From Candidatus Microthrix parvicella Bio17-1 (GTDB lineage: Bacteria; Actinomycetota; Acidimicrobiia; Acidimicrobiales; Microtrichaceae), in the NCBI RefSeq assembly GCF_000299415.1, contig NZ_AMPG01000003.1, positions 1-64,000 on the forward strand: 64,000 bases of DNA. Direction: 5' to 3'. Of the stretch, positions 18,595-27,289 are shown in pieces. The notes beneath the pieces were generated by a model. The model ran no database searches, was not told where the DNA came from, and worked only from the letters and a program-made list of their open reading frames with translations. Position 1 is the first letter of the stretch. The number at the start of each line of letters is the position of its first letter. Position numbers and translations under genes: made by a program.

Positions 18595-19107
18595 TCAGGA
18601 ACTCGCCCAGTCGGACTTGAGTGCCAGCAAGCTGAGAAACGCGCACATCGCTGCGTCGCTCTTGTTTGAGCCGATCGCTTTGATGGCTCGCTTCGAAGTC
18701 TCAAGCGCTTCAGCGAGGCGCTTGGCATCGAATGCGTCGGCGTGGTCGTAGTCAGCTGAGTGCCGCTGTTCCTGCAAGTCCACGAACGCTTGAGCCACGC
18801 TTCGCACTGCCTGGCTCTTCATCGCCTGATTGGAGAGTGGTTGCGGGTGGAGCCCCTTCCCTGAGGGCAGCTTCTGACAGGTGGCCTTGATGGTCGAGTG
18901 GCTCGGCGTTCGACGAAATCGCTGGACGGCGGCTGGGTCCACCTTGCGGAGAGCCTGTTGGGCAACCGCCTGAGTGAGCCGGTGAAAGAGTGCGTAGTAG
19001 GCATCCGAGACTCCCCGGCGGAGGTCGGCCTGTCTAGGCGCTCCAGCCCTGCTTGGCTGCGACTTCTCGGCCCGATTGAGCAGATGTTGGACCGAGATGT
19101 CAGGCAT
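18595..19107 (-). CDS. HEPN-like protein of a two-gene module
   Basis: 170 residues, nearly all helical. LRRGVSDAYYALFHRLTQAV is a typical first HEPN helix pair. RRTPSHS supplies an R-x4-H spacing like the RNase motif of HEPN toxins, and the later QRHSADYDHADAFDAKRLAEAL resembles the C-terminal HEPN helix. The stop faces the SDR gene only four bases away. The start (19107) overlaps the upstream gene by eight bases, so the two are coupled. HEPN proteins are often RNase toxins or their scaffolds in defence and toxin-antitoxin pairs, but the partner here is not a recognisable MNT or antitoxin. Function is inferred. Confidence 0.5.
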   Translation of the reverse strand: MPDISVQHLLNRAEKSQPSRAGAPRQADLRRGVSDAYYALFHRLTQAVAQQALRKVDPAAVQRFRRTPSHSTIKATCQKLPSGKGLHPQPLSNQAMKSQAVRSVAQAFVDLQEQRHSADYDHADAFDAKRLAEALETSKRAIKAIGSNKSDAAMCAFLSLLALKSDWASS

Positions 19108-19438
19108 CGACACCCTGTGGAGTGTCGCTGTCGACGAAGTGGATGTAGGCAGGGCGATCACCGTTGAGTTCCACGAGTGCCTGGCGCACTCGATCCCTCG
19201 CATCGATCATCTCTGAGACCCCAGGGTCACCCTGGACCGGAATTTCGATAAAGAGCGCTAGCTCATCGGTTGAGTCGGTTGTCCACCTATACCGGACGCC
19301 AACGTGAGGTAGCGGTTTGATTGCTTCGTCGACCCGGTCCCAGGTGGCATAGAAGTACGACTCCATCGGGCCGACGATCTCCGCGTCCGAGTTGAGCACG
19401 TCATCATTGAGAGGCAGAACGTCAAGGATGATGGGCAC
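19100..19438 (-). CDS. Unrecognised small protein, first gene of the HEPN-like module
   Basis: 112 residues, acidic, alpha+beta by composition (begins MPIILDVLPLNDDVLNSDAE; central strand VGVRYRWTTDS; ELALFIEIPVQGDPGVSEMID). No nucleotidyltransferase (GSxxxD) or DNA-binding motif is visible, so it is not a classical MNT antitoxin. The GTG at 19438 has TAAGCT ending six bases upstream and no Shine-Dalgarno site, pointing to a leaderless, independently promoted two-gene operon. The eight-base overlap with the HEPN-like gene argues that the proteins work together. Confidence 0.55.
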   Translation of the reverse strand: MPIILDVLPLNDDVLNSDAEIVGPMESYFYATWDRVDEAIKPLPHVGVRYRWTTDSTDELALFIEIPVQGDPGVSEMIDARDRVRQALVELNGDRPAYIHFVDSDTPQGVDA

Positions 19439-19554
19439 ATTGAGAGCTTACGGCGCTGGACCTCCTCGTGGTTGTCGAATCGGATCGGCACGGCAGTCGG
19501 GCGTAACCTGACGGGTCGTCAGTTCTCGGCAACAACACCTTGGAGCGTGCGGAA

Positions 19555-20466
19555 ATGTCAGGTATTTGCGAAGGACGAGTAGTTGTGGTGACCGGTGCGG
19601 GTCGTGGCCTCGGCCGTGCCCACGCGCTGGAGTTCGCCCGTCAGGGCGCGGCCGTCGTGGTGAACGACGTCGGTGTCGCTCAAGATGGGTCCGACCCCAG
19701 CGCCACGCCCGCCCAAGAGGTGGTCGACGAGATCGTCGCCGCCGGCGGCAAGGCGGCGCCGAGCACCGACGACATCGCCGACTGGGACGGCGCCGCGTCG
19801 CTGATCAACACCGCGGTCGAGACGTTTGGTGGCCTCGACACGCTGGTGAACAACGCCGGCATCGTGCGGGACCGGATGTTCGTGTCGGCCGAGCCGGACG
19901 AGTGGGACGCAGTGATGCACGTGCACCTGCGGGGCCACTTCGCGCCGGCGCGGCACGCCGTGAACTATTGGCGGGCACAGGCGAAGGAAGGCAACCAACG
20001 CCAGGCGCGCATCATCAATACATCCTCAGGCGCCGGGCTGATGGGGTCGATCGCGCAGGCCGCCTACTCTGCGGCCAAGGCGGGCATCGCCACCCTCACC
20101 CTGGTGCAGGCCGCCGAGCTGGGTCGCTACGGCATCACCTCGAATGCGTTGGCCCCATCGGCGCGAACCCGCATGACCGAGGAGGCGTTCCCCGAGATGA
20201 TGGCCCGCCCCGAGGGTGATGAGTTTGATGCCATGGATCCCGCCAACGTGTCCCCCCTGGTGGCATGGCTGGGCTCCGACCTGTCGGGCGACGTCACCGG
20301 CCGGGTGTTCGAGGCCGAGGGCGGCAAGATCGGTATTGCCGAGGGCTGGCGCCACGGCCCGTCGGAGGACAAGGGCGCCCGCTGGGAGGCGGCCGAGTTG
20401 AGCGACGTGGTCGGGCGACTCATCGATGCTGCTGAGACGCCGACGCCGGTGTACGGCGCGGGGTAG
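19555..20466 (+). CDS. Short-chain dehydrogenase (3-hydroxyacyl-CoA dehydrogenase-like)
   Basis: 303 residues. VVVVTGAGRGLGRAHALEFARQGAAVVVNDVG is the start of the peroxisomal-multifunctional-enzyme type of SDR, and NNAGIVRDRMF matches that subgroup as well. The catalytic serines are in NTSSGAGLMGS and the YxxxK pair is YSAAK. The C-terminal extension (FEAEGGKIGIAEGWRHGPSEDKGARWE) is typical of actinobacterial homologues linked to fatty-acid or sterol side-chain oxidation. It likely oxidises a 3-hydroxyacyl-CoA with NAD. The ATG at 19555 is preferred over a TTG at 19540. Confidence 0.86.
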   Translation: MSGICEGRVVVVTGAGRGLGRAHALEFARQGAAVVVNDVGVAQDGSDPSATPAQEVVDEIVAAGGKAAPSTDDIADWDGAASLINTAVETFGGLDTLVNNAGIVRDRMFVSAEPDEWDAVMHVHLRGHFAPARHAVNYWRAQAKEGNQRQARIINTSSGAGLMGSIAQAAYSAAKAGIATLTLVQAAELGRYGITSNALAPSARTRMTEEAFPEMMARPEGDEFDAMDPANVSPLVAWLGSDLSGDVTGRVFEAEGGKIGIAEGWRHGPSEDKGARWEAAELSDVVGRLIDAAETPTPVYGAG

Positions 20467-20479
20467 CCCCGGAGCCGGA

Positions 20480-21121
20480 TCAGCGGCGCCCGAACGACCT
20501 GGCGTGCGGCCCGCGGCCGATGGTGAGGAAGCCGTCCACCGCGCCAATTGAGAGGACGGAGTTGCGGCTGCCGATCGACAGTATCGAGCGGAACGAACCG
20601 ATCGACAGGATCGAGCCAAACGATCCGATGGCACCCAGGGAGCCGATCGACCCTGCAGAGAGGGCGCTGGCGATCGACCCGGCCGACCTCGTGGATGCGA
20701 TGGATCCCACCGAACCGGTGGCGGCGATCGAGCCCGCAGACCCCACCGACGCGATCGATCCGTGGGAGGACTCGACACGTTCGTCGTTCAATCGATCGCC
20801 CTGGTCGGGCCGGACGCCGGCGGTGTCGACACCTTCGTAGTCGTACACCTCGGCGGATTCGCCCCCACTGCCGCCCTGGTCGCTCTCCTCGTCGCCATCC
20901 CCGTCAACCGGCGACGGAAGACCGAGCGAGTGCAACGTGGCCCCCTGAGCGTCGGGCTCGGCGGCGGAGTCCCCGAGTTCCCGCAACACCAACTCGACCA
21001 CTTCGGCGTCCAGCACATCATCCGGGTTGGGATCCACTGCGTAGTCCCCAGGGTGAGAGCGGGACGGATGGCCGGCTCGGGCGTCATCGGGCAAGCCGGG
21101 CTTGTCTGAGTGCTTGGTCAC
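20480..21121 (-). CDS. Uncharacterised protein with 27 tandem xS-hydrophobic tripeptides
   Basis: 213 residues. Residues 1-120 are acidic and probably disordered (GDGDEESDQGGSGGESAEVYDYEG). Residues 121-201 are a nearly unbroken run of tripeptides x-S-[I/V/A/L/F], such as GSI-ASV-GSA-GSI and later LSI-GSF-RSI-LSI. Strict serine every third residue with alternating small and bulky hydrophobics suggests a triangular solenoid or fibrous beta structure. No signal peptide or membrane helix. GTG start with GGGAGGG just upstream. The stop is 13 bases from the SDR gene. I do not recognise a functional family; similar Ser-Ile-Gly-Ser repeats occur in some actinobacterial hypotheticals. Confidence 0.72.
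   Translation of the reverse strand: MTKHSDKPGLPDDARAGHPSRSHPGDYAVDPNPDDVLDAEVVELVLRELGDSAAEPDAQGATLHSLGLPSPVDGDGDEESDQGGSGGESAEVYDYEGVDTAGVRPDQGDRLNDERVESSHGSIASVGSAGSIAATGSVGSIASTRSAGSIASALSAGSIGSLGAIGSFGSILSIGSFRSILSIGSRNSVLSIGAVDGFLTIGRGPHARSFGRR
20519..20761 (-). repeat. Coding repeat: 9-bp unit (GGC TCG ATC-like) x27
   Basis: The DNA behind the tripeptide array is a degenerate 9-bp repeat. The middle codon is serine in nearly every unit, while codon use varies. This points to an old, selected repeat rather than recent slippage. Confidence 0.7.
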
Positions 21122-21304
21122 GAACCCTCCCGTTCTGGTGGCGTGGCCGGTTCAGGGGTCACGTCGGCTGGATGCGTCTCTCAGAGCATCTTTGCCGATC
21201 CGGCCCCACCCGTGTCGACCAAATCGATGGTTTCCCTGACCGGGCGTTGCAGACGTGGCCATGAGACATCGGGGGCTTCGACCCGCCGGCCGGCGTCGAC
21301 GATT

Positions 21305-21676
21305 TCAGCCCCGTTTGAACCATCGTCGCTTGGAGGTTTCGGCGCCGAGGAGCTCGGCGGCCCACTCGGGGTCGTGGGTGGCGATCAGATTGAGCACCTC
21401 GGCTGGGCGAGGGTTCACCAGAAAGTCACCGCCAAAGCCAACGGTGGGCACGGTCTCGTTGCCCCCGGCAGCAGAACGCACGGTGTCGGCTGCGCGCTGA
21501 TCATCCCAAATGTTGAAGGGCAACATCTCGATGCCCGCCCGGGCGAGCCCGTGCTTCAGGGACATGCAGAACGGGCAGCCGGGCCGCCAGTAGAACTCGA
21601 CGAATCGCTCGGTGTCATCGACCTCGGCGGGATCCTGCGACTGGGCTTCTGCGTGCGGGGGATGGTGATCGCTCAT
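21305..21676 (-). CDS. Glutaredoxin-family protein (CPFC)
   Basis: 123 residues. After a polar, unconserved N-terminus of about 30 residues comes a glutaredoxin fold. VEFYWRPGCPFCMSLKHGL holds the CxxC, TVPTVGFGGDFLVNP holds the TVP cis-proline, and the C-terminal helix is PAEVLNLI. In actinobacteria such proteins are often mycoredoxin-like and work with mycothiol. The ATG at 21676 follows TCCTAT/GGAG-type sequence. An upstream in-frame extension is proline-rich and unconserved. Confidence 0.8.
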   Translation of the reverse strand: MSDHHPPHAEAQSQDPAEVDDTERFVEFYWRPGCPFCMSLKHGLARAGIEMLPFNIWDDQRAADTVRSAAGGNETVPTVGFGGDFLVNPRPAEVLNLIATHDPEWAAELLGAETSKRRWFKRG

Positions 21677-21840
21677 AGGAGGGGTCCTTGGGGGAGGGGA
21701 GGTGCAGGCCGTCATCGTCGGGATGCGGCAGCCTGCTGGTATCAACGCAACCCCAACGCTCGGCACATCATTCCCAGGATCGGCCCGTCACAGTGGTGGG
21801 GGATGGGCTAGAAAATGAATCCGGCCAACCGAGGGGGACC

Positions 21841-23025
21841 ATGGCTGACGGAACGATCGACGCCGAGCGGGTGGGCGGCGCCGCCAAGCTGTCGACGGAC
21901 AAGATCACCACCACCACCCGGGATCCCAATGAGTTGGGGCGGCGCATCGGGGCGTGGATGACGGCGTGGCTGCCACAGGGCACCACCGCCGAGGTGTACG
22001 ACGTCGCAAAGCCCGAAGGTAACGGCATGTCGTCGGAGACCCTGCTGTACAGCGCCCGGTGGATTGAGGACGGCACGCCGGTGCAACGACGCTTTGTTGC
22101 GCGCATCGAACCGGAACTCGACAAGGTTCCCATCTTCCCCAGCTACGACCTGCGGTTGCAGTTTGACGTGATGGCGTTGGTGGGAGCGGCCACCGAAGCG
22201 CCGGTGCCGGAGGTGCTGTGGTTCGAAGCGGACGGCGCCGTGATCGGCGCGCCTTTTTTTGTCATGGCCCGCTCCGAAGGGGAGGTGCCGCCCGACGTGA
22301 TGCCCTACACCTTCCCGGACAGCTGTTGGCTGAGCCATGCGTCGACGGCAGACCAAATGCGGTTGCAATGCTCGGCGGTGGAGGCGTTGGTGGGCATCCA
22401 CCAGGTGACCCCGGAAGTTCACGACCTCGACTTCCTGGTGCCGGATCAGCCAGGTGCCACGTCGCTTGAACGGCACCTGGGGGGATGGGAGGACTACCTG
22501 GAATGGGCCACCGCCGACGATCGTTCACCCCTGCTGGACGAGTGCTTCGCCTGGCTTCGGGCCAACCTGCCGGAGGAGGGAGGCGACACCGGCGCGCCCC
22601 GGCTGAGCTGGGGCGACGCCCGCATCGGCAACATGATGTTTGTCGACTTTGAGGTGGCGGCGGTGCTCGACTGGGAGATGGCGTCTGTAGCGCCGCCCGA
22701 GGTGGATCTTGGCTGGATGGTGTACCTGCACCGGTTCTTTCAGGACATCACCACCGACCTTGGCGCTGACGGCATGGCCGAGTTCATGCGCCCGGTGGAC
22801 GTTGTGAGCACCTACGAGGCCGCTTCGGGGCGACGCGTGGGCGATCTCCGTTGGCACATTGCCTACGCGGCCATGCGCCACGGTGTCATCATGCGGCGGG
22901 TCACCGAGCGCGGCGTGCTGTTTGGCGAGGCGGAGCGTCCCGCCGATGCCGACGACATGATCATCCATCGGGCAACCCTCTCCGGCATGCTCGATGGGAC
23001 CTACTGGCAAACGCTCGCGCTGTAG
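21841..23025 (+). CDS. Phosphotransferase family protein (aminoglycoside phosphotransferase/ACAD10 kinase-like)
   Basis: 394 residues of the APH/choline-kinase fold. The nucleotide-binding N-lobe is GNGMSSETLLYSARW..RRFVARIEP, the catalytic loop is LSWGDARIGNMMF (Brenner-like HxDxxxxN variant with GD), and the metal site is VAAVLDWEMASVAPPEVDLGWM. Close relatives in mycobacteria (FadE36-type) lie among lipid genes and are thought to act on hydroxyacyl-CoA-type substrates, not antibiotics. The ATG at 21841 follows GAGGGGGACC. Confidence 0.8.
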   Translation: MADGTIDAERVGGAAKLSTDKITTTTRDPNELGRRIGAWMTAWLPQGTTAEVYDVAKPEGNGMSSETLLYSARWIEDGTPVQRRFVARIEPELDKVPIFPSYDLRLQFDVMALVGAATEAPVPEVLWFEADGAVIGAPFFVMARSEGEVPPDVMPYTFPDSCWLSHASTADQMRLQCSAVEALVGIHQVTPEVHDLDFLVPDQPGATSLERHLGGWEDYLEWATADDRSPLLDECFAWLRANLPEEGGDTGAPRLSWGDARIGNMMFVDFEVAAVLDWEMASVAPPEVDLGWMVYLHRFFQDITTDLGADGMAEFMRPVDVVSTYEAASGRRVGDLRWHIAYAAMRHGVIMRRVTERGVLFGEAERPADADDMIIHRATLSGMLDGTYWQTLAL

Positions 23026-23079
23026 CACGCAAGCGGCGCAGAGGCGCCGAGGTGGCGGGAGGCCATAGGGTGCCCGGCC

Positions 23080-24183
23080 ATGGACGGCAACGAGGCCTTT
23101 CGCCTCACCGCCACCAGTCACGGCGCCGGTTGAGCGTGCAAGCTGGGCCCCGAGGCCCTGGCGCAGGTACTGCGCCACTTGCCGACACCCGACGATCCCG
23201 ACCTGGTGGTTGGCATCGATCATGGCGACGACGCCCTCGTGTGGCGCCGGCCGGACGGACGCGCCCTGGTCTCCACGGTGGACTTCTTCGCGCCGCTGGT
23301 CGACGATCCCGCCACCTGGGGGCGAATCGCGGCGGCCAACGCAGTGTCCGACGTGTACGCCATGGGTGCCGAGCCGCTGTTTGCCGTCAATATCGTGGGC
23401 TGGCCCGCCGACCTCGATCCTGAACTCCTGGGGCAGGTGATGGCCGGCGGGTCGGCGACGGCGGCCGAGGGAGGGTGGGTGGTGGCGGGCGGCCACACCA
23501 TCGATGCACCCGAGCCGTTCTACGGCCAGGCGGTCACCGGTGAGCTGAATCTGAACGACCTCATGACCAACGATGCGGCTGCGCCCGGTGACGCGTTGGT
23601 GTTGACCAAACCCCTGGGCACTGGCCTGGTGGCCACCGCCATCAAACGACTCGAGGTGGCCGACGCTGCACCGGCCGGACGGATCGGACCGCTGGTTGCG
23701 GAGGCGATCGCCGAGATGTCCCGGCTGAACCGCGATGCGGCGCTGGTGGCTCGCCGAGCGGGGGCGCGGGCTGCCACCGACGTCACCGGCTTTGGGCTCG
23801 CCGGCCACCTCCACAAGATGATGGTGGCCTCCGGCGCAGCTGCCGTACTGCATTGGGCCGACCTGCCCCTGCTGGATGGAGTGACGCGGCTCGTGCCCGA
23901 GTTTCAGCCGGGAGGCACTGGACGAAACCTGGGCTGGGTGGGGGATGCGTTGCACGTGGAGGGCTCCGCCCGGGAGGCCGGTGCCAGGCGGGCACTGCTT
24001 GGTGACCCCCAAACCTCCGGGGGGTTGTTGGTGTCGTTGCCGCCGGCCCGGGCGGCGGCGATGGTGGTCGAACTGGTGGCCTCCGGCCATCGTGCGGCCG
24101 TGATCGGTGGGGTGGTTGAAGCTGGGGCGCTGGAGGCCGAGGGTGGCGCCGTGGCGGGTTCGGTCAGGGTTCTCGATGGGTGA
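23080..24183 (+). CDS. selD: Selenide, water dikinase (selenophosphate synthetase), selenocysteine-containing
   Basis: 367 residues if TGA at 23131-23133 is read as selenocysteine. From the ATG at 23080 the frame gives MDGNEAFRLTATSHGAGUA then CKLGPEAL. This is the conserved SelD active-site segment (YSHGAGCGCK in E. coli) with U18 at the catalytic Cys position. The rest is a complete AIRS-type ATP enzyme (VVGIDHGDDALVW, NAVSDVYAMGAEP, GGHTIDAPEPFYG, DVTGFGLAGHLHKM, TSGGLLVSLP). It makes selenophosphate from selenide and ATP. A SECIS-like hairpin is at 23159-23177. Without readthrough, conventional calling would start at 23179 and lose the catalytic site. Confidence 0.92.
23159..23177 (+). 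promoter_or_regulatory. Bacterial SECIS element of selD
   Basis: TGGCGCA (23159-23165), loop GGTAC, TGCGCCA (23171-23177): a perfect 7-bp stem whose loop opens with GGU, 33 bases after the TGA. Bacterial SECIS elements need a short stem with G-U in the apical loop roughly 16-37 bases downstream of the codon, and this fits. Confidence 0.72.
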
Positions 24184-24249
24184 TGTCGGCTCCTGAGCGT
24201 GGCGTCAGGTACGGCCGGCGGCGCGGGTTGCCCCGGTAGCCTCACCCCC

Positions 24250-25209
24250 GTGCTTCCCCTCAGGCTGACCTCATCCCGCCGCGTTCGAGTTGCAGGCGCG
24301 GCGCTTGTTTCCATTGTGATGCTGGCCGGTTGCGCCAACGACGGCGACACCGGCACGGCCGGTGGTTCGGGCAACGATGCCGCCGGCGAGGGGGCAACGA
24401 CCAGCACCGTCGCAAAGGACCCGGTGCTGCTGGAGATCGAGAAACGGGGCGCACCCAAGGTTGAAGTTCCCGATCAGCCCGCCACCAAGCTGGAGGTGAC
24501 CGATCTGGTCGAGGGTACCGGCGACGAGGTGGGTGCCGGTGCCACCGTCACGGCCCACTACACCGGCGTCGGTCAGGCATCGGGCAAACAGTTCGACTCT
24601 TCGTGGGATCGCGGCGAACCATCAGCCTTCTCGCTCAACGAGGTGATCCCCGGCTGGGGTCAGGGCCTGGTGGGCATGAAGGTCGGTGGGCGCCGACGGT
24701 TGGTGATTCCTGGGGACCTGGCTTACGGCGACACGCCCCCCAGCCCCGACATCAAGGCCGGAGAGACCCTGGTTTTCGATGTCGACCTGGTGGGCATCGA
24801 TGAAGCCGGCCCCAAGGTCGATCAAAAGGCCCAGGCCGCTGTGGAGAAGCGGGGTGAGCCGACGGTGACGGTGCCCAAGGAGTTGCCGGTCGAACTGATG
24901 GTGACCGACGACGTGGTGGGTACAGGTGATGAGGTGAAGGCGGGAGACAAGGTCACCGTGGCCTACGTCGGCGTCGGCGCCTCAACCGGCAAGCCGTTCG
25001 ACTCGTCGTGGGTACGTGGTGCACCGGTTACCTTCACCCTCAACGAGGTGATCCCCGGCTGGGGCCAGGGCCTGGTGGGCATGAAGGTCGGTGGGCGTCG
25101 CACGCTGGTGATCCCACCCGAGCTCGCCTACGGCGATACGCCCCCGAGCGATGACATCAAGCCCGGCGAGACGCTGGTGTTCGTGGTCGACCTGGTGGGC
25201 ATCGGCTGA
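24250..25209 (+). CDS. Double-domain FKBP-type peptidyl-prolyl isomerase, lipoprotein
   Basis: 319 residues. A lipoprotein signal (SIVMLAGC) is followed by two tandem FKBP domains of about 105 residues. Each has VTDxVxGTGDEV...VTxxYxGVG..SGKxFDSSW and IPGWGQGLVGMKVGGRR..VIP...AYGDTPPS.DIK. The two copies are near-identical in the IPGWGQG block, indicating an internal duplication. It should assist folding of exported proteins on the outer face of the membrane. The GTG at 24250 has TAGCCT seven bases upstream and no Shine-Dalgarno site. It follows selD closely, but a functional link is not implied. Confidence 0.87.
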   Translation: MLPLRLTSSRRVRVAGAALVSIVMLAGCANDGDTGTAGGSGNDAAGEGATTSTVAKDPVLLEIEKRGAPKVEVPDQPATKLEVTDLVEGTGDEVGAGATVTAHYTGVGQASGKQFDSSWDRGEPSAFSLNEVIPGWGQGLVGMKVGGRRRLVIPGDLAYGDTPPSPDIKAGETLVFDVDLVGIDEAGPKVDQKAQAAVEKRGEPTVTVPKELPVELMVTDDVVGTGDEVKAGDKVTVAYVGVGASTGKPFDSSWVRGAPVTFTLNEVIPGWGQGLVGMKVGGRRTLVIPPELAYGDTPPSDDIKPGETLVFVVDLVGIG

Positions 25210-25249
25210 GGTTTGGTGATCCTGCCCGCTTGGGAAGCCTGATCGTGGG

Positions 25250-26149
25250 TCAGGGCGTGCCGGCGTGGGGCACGCCGACGGTTGCGGTCAGCAGCACCCC
25301 CTCGTTGGCCTCGCTGCGCAGTTGCTCGAAGAAGTCGGGGGCGGCGCAGATCAGCAGCGTGGTGCCGTCGTCACCACCGAGCATGCAGGCGAACGCCCCC
25401 AGGCCCTCCGGCATGGCGATCTCGTCGGTGATCTCGCCGCCCTCGGCCACCCGCACGCAGCGGGCGCCAATGGCGTCGGCAAACCAGATCTGACCTTCGG
25501 CGTCAAGGCAGCACCCGTCGGGGCCGACGGTGACCATGCCGATGGTGTCCTCGAACGAACCCAGGGCCGGGGTGGGCGCCAGCTCAGCCCATACCCGCCG
25601 GTCCGACAGGGTGCCGTCCGGCTGGATGGTGAAAGCGCTGTAGCGGCAGCCCATGGTTTCCCCGACGATCAGGGTGGAGCCGTCAGGGGTGATCACCGAC
25701 CCATTGGGGAACATCAGTTCAGCGGCGGCCACGCTGAGGGTGCCGTCGGGATCCACCCGGATCAATGGGCTGGCAACCGGCGTTTCACCGCCCATCAGGT
25801 CGAATCCGAAACCGCCCACCCAGGCCCGGCCGTTGTCGTCGACCACCATGTCGTTGGCCATGCCGGTGATCAAACCTGACAGGTCGGCGTGGGTGACCAG
25901 CGTGCCGTCCGTCTCCTGACGCAGCACCCGCTGGTCCTTCATCGACACCACCAGCAGGCGCCCGTCGGGCAGCCAGCCGAGGCCGGATGGCTGGGTGTCG
26001 ACCTCCAACACCTGGGTCTCTGTTCCATCGGGGGCGATGGTGAACACGCCGTGTCGGTAGAAGTCGGACACCCACCAGGCGCCGTCGTGCCACCGGGGGC
26101 CCTCGAAGAACTTGCCGCCGGTGGTCAGGGTGCTGAGTTCATGTGCCAT
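25250..26149 (-). CDS. SMP-30/gluconolactonase/LRE-like beta-propeller protein
   Basis: 299 residues, six-bladed propeller of the SMP-30 family. It shows GGKFFEGPRWHDGAWWVSDFYR (metal-binding Glu near residue 18), GWLPDGRLLVVSMKDQRVLR, GMANDMVVDDNGRAWVGGFG (metal-binding Asn/Asp), and CLDAEGQIWFADAIGARCVRV. Members hydrolyse sugar lactones or phosphotriesters; the substrate is unknown. Start at ATG 26149 with TAGCGT (26156-26161, minus strand) exactly six bases before it, so leaderless. Confidence 0.84.
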   Translation of the reverse strand: MAHELSTLTTGGKFFEGPRWHDGAWWVSDFYRHGVFTIAPDGTETQVLEVDTQPSGLGWLPDGRLLVVSMKDQRVLRQETDGTLVTHADLSGLITGMANDMVVDDNGRAWVGGFGFDLMGGETPVASPLIRVDPDGTLSVAAAELMFPNGSVITPDGSTLIVGETMGCRYSAFTIQPDGTLSDRRVWAELAPTPALGSFEDTIGMVTVGPDGCCLDAEGQIWFADAIGARCVRVAEGGEITDEIAMPEGLGAFACMLGGDDGTTLLICAAPDFFEQLRSEANEGVLLTATVGVPHAGTP

Positions 26150-26155
26150 CGGCCC

Positions 26156-26195
26156 ACGCTAATGGGGGCGCTAGAATCTCGTACCTGCGAGGTAC
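26156..26195 (-). promoter_or_regulatory. -10 box and upstream palindrome of the SMP-30 gene
   Basis: TAGCGT lies at 26156-26161 on the minus strand. About 20 bases further upstream, at the -35 position, is the palindrome GTACCT-GCG-AGGTAC (26181-26195). The arrangement suggests a repressor or activator site. It also marks where similarity to the broken permease ends. Confidence 0.4.
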
Positions 26196-27275
26196 GCGGT
26201 TCCGCCGCGTTCACCACCCCAAAGATGATCAGGAACCCGACGCTGCCCATGGTCGAGATGCTGGCCAGGTCGAGGACGTTGGCCAACACGAGAGTGGCGG
26301 CGGCCGGGATGAAGAGTCCAATCAGCGGCCGGTGCCAGATCGGCTTATCCAGACGTTCGGGCAGTTCCCCTTGCGGGCGATCGTGTTGCTGAGTCGCTCG
26401 GTGCCGTACAAGGTGGCATTGATCGCCGAGGCCGTAGAGAGCATGGCCGCGATCGCAATCATCTTAAAACCGACCCCGCCGAGTGCAGGCCGTGCGGCGA
26501 TGGCGAGCGCGTAGTCCCGGGCCTGCACCAACTGGGCCACCGGTACCGATCCCACCGAAACCACCGCCATGAGCAGGTACAGCACGATCACGAACAACAC
26601 CGAGATGTAGTAGGCCTGCGGCAGCGTGCGGCCCGGATCAGCGACATCCTCGGCCGCGTTGGCGATGAGCTCGAATCCCTCATAGGCCAGGAACACGATC
26701 ATCCCGCCGGCCACGAGCGACACCGGAGAACTCCACTGCCCTGGCGCCAGCCGCGATGCCGCGATGCCGAGATGCCCACCGCCACGAAGAGCACCAGGAT
26801 GACGAGCTTGATCACCACCACGATCCGTTCGGCGCGGGCCACCGTCGACGCTGCCGCGACGTTCAGCAGCGTGATGAGGACTATTGCGGCACTCAGAAAC
26901 AGGTGTTTCGTGCCGGCTCGGATCCCGTGGGGCAGCAGGCTCGCCGCAGAGCCGCCGAACGCCTCGTTGACGAAGGTGACCGTGCCGCCTTTGCGTGGGT
27001 ACGACTTCTACAGCAGCGCATAGGGCCGTGCCGTCAGCAGAGCCACGCCGCCGGCCACGAGGAACGCGATCGGCGCACCGCCACTGGTGATCTGCACGGA
27101 CAACCCGAGCACCGCGGAGATCCCCCCACCGACCATCCCACCGACGCCGATGGATACGACGCCCCAGAGCCCGACCTGACGAGACGTGGCACCCTGCTCC
27201 GTGATGCGGCGAGGGTGCCAGCGATCTGGTCGAGAGTCCCCCGAGTGGTGTGCCCGCTGGGGCTCCGGCCGTCAT
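26196..27275 (-). pseudogene. Amino-acid permease (APC family), multiply disrupted
   Basis: Stitching frames on the minus strand gives an APC transporter. It runs from GLWGVVSIGVGGMVGGGISAV through GGTVTFVNEAFGGSAASLLP, WSSPVSLVAGGMIVFLAYEG, FELIANAAEDVADPGRTLPQAYY and MLSTASAINATLYGTERL, ending in the NVLDLASISTMGSVGFLIIFGVVN helix. It is broken by an in-frame TAG at 27008-27010, by frame changes near 26750 and near 26360, and probably near 27215. The last helices are missing. The break next to the truncated IS1380 transposase suggests decay after insertion and deletion. Confidence 0.8.
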
Positions 27276-27289
27276 GCGACCCGCCTGCC

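Noticed and set aside
23131-23133. TGA in selD as a nonsense mutation, with the gene starting at 23179
   Set aside because: The upstream codons encode the conserved SelD active site exactly in phase, with Sec at the catalytic position and a SECIS-like hairpin downstream.
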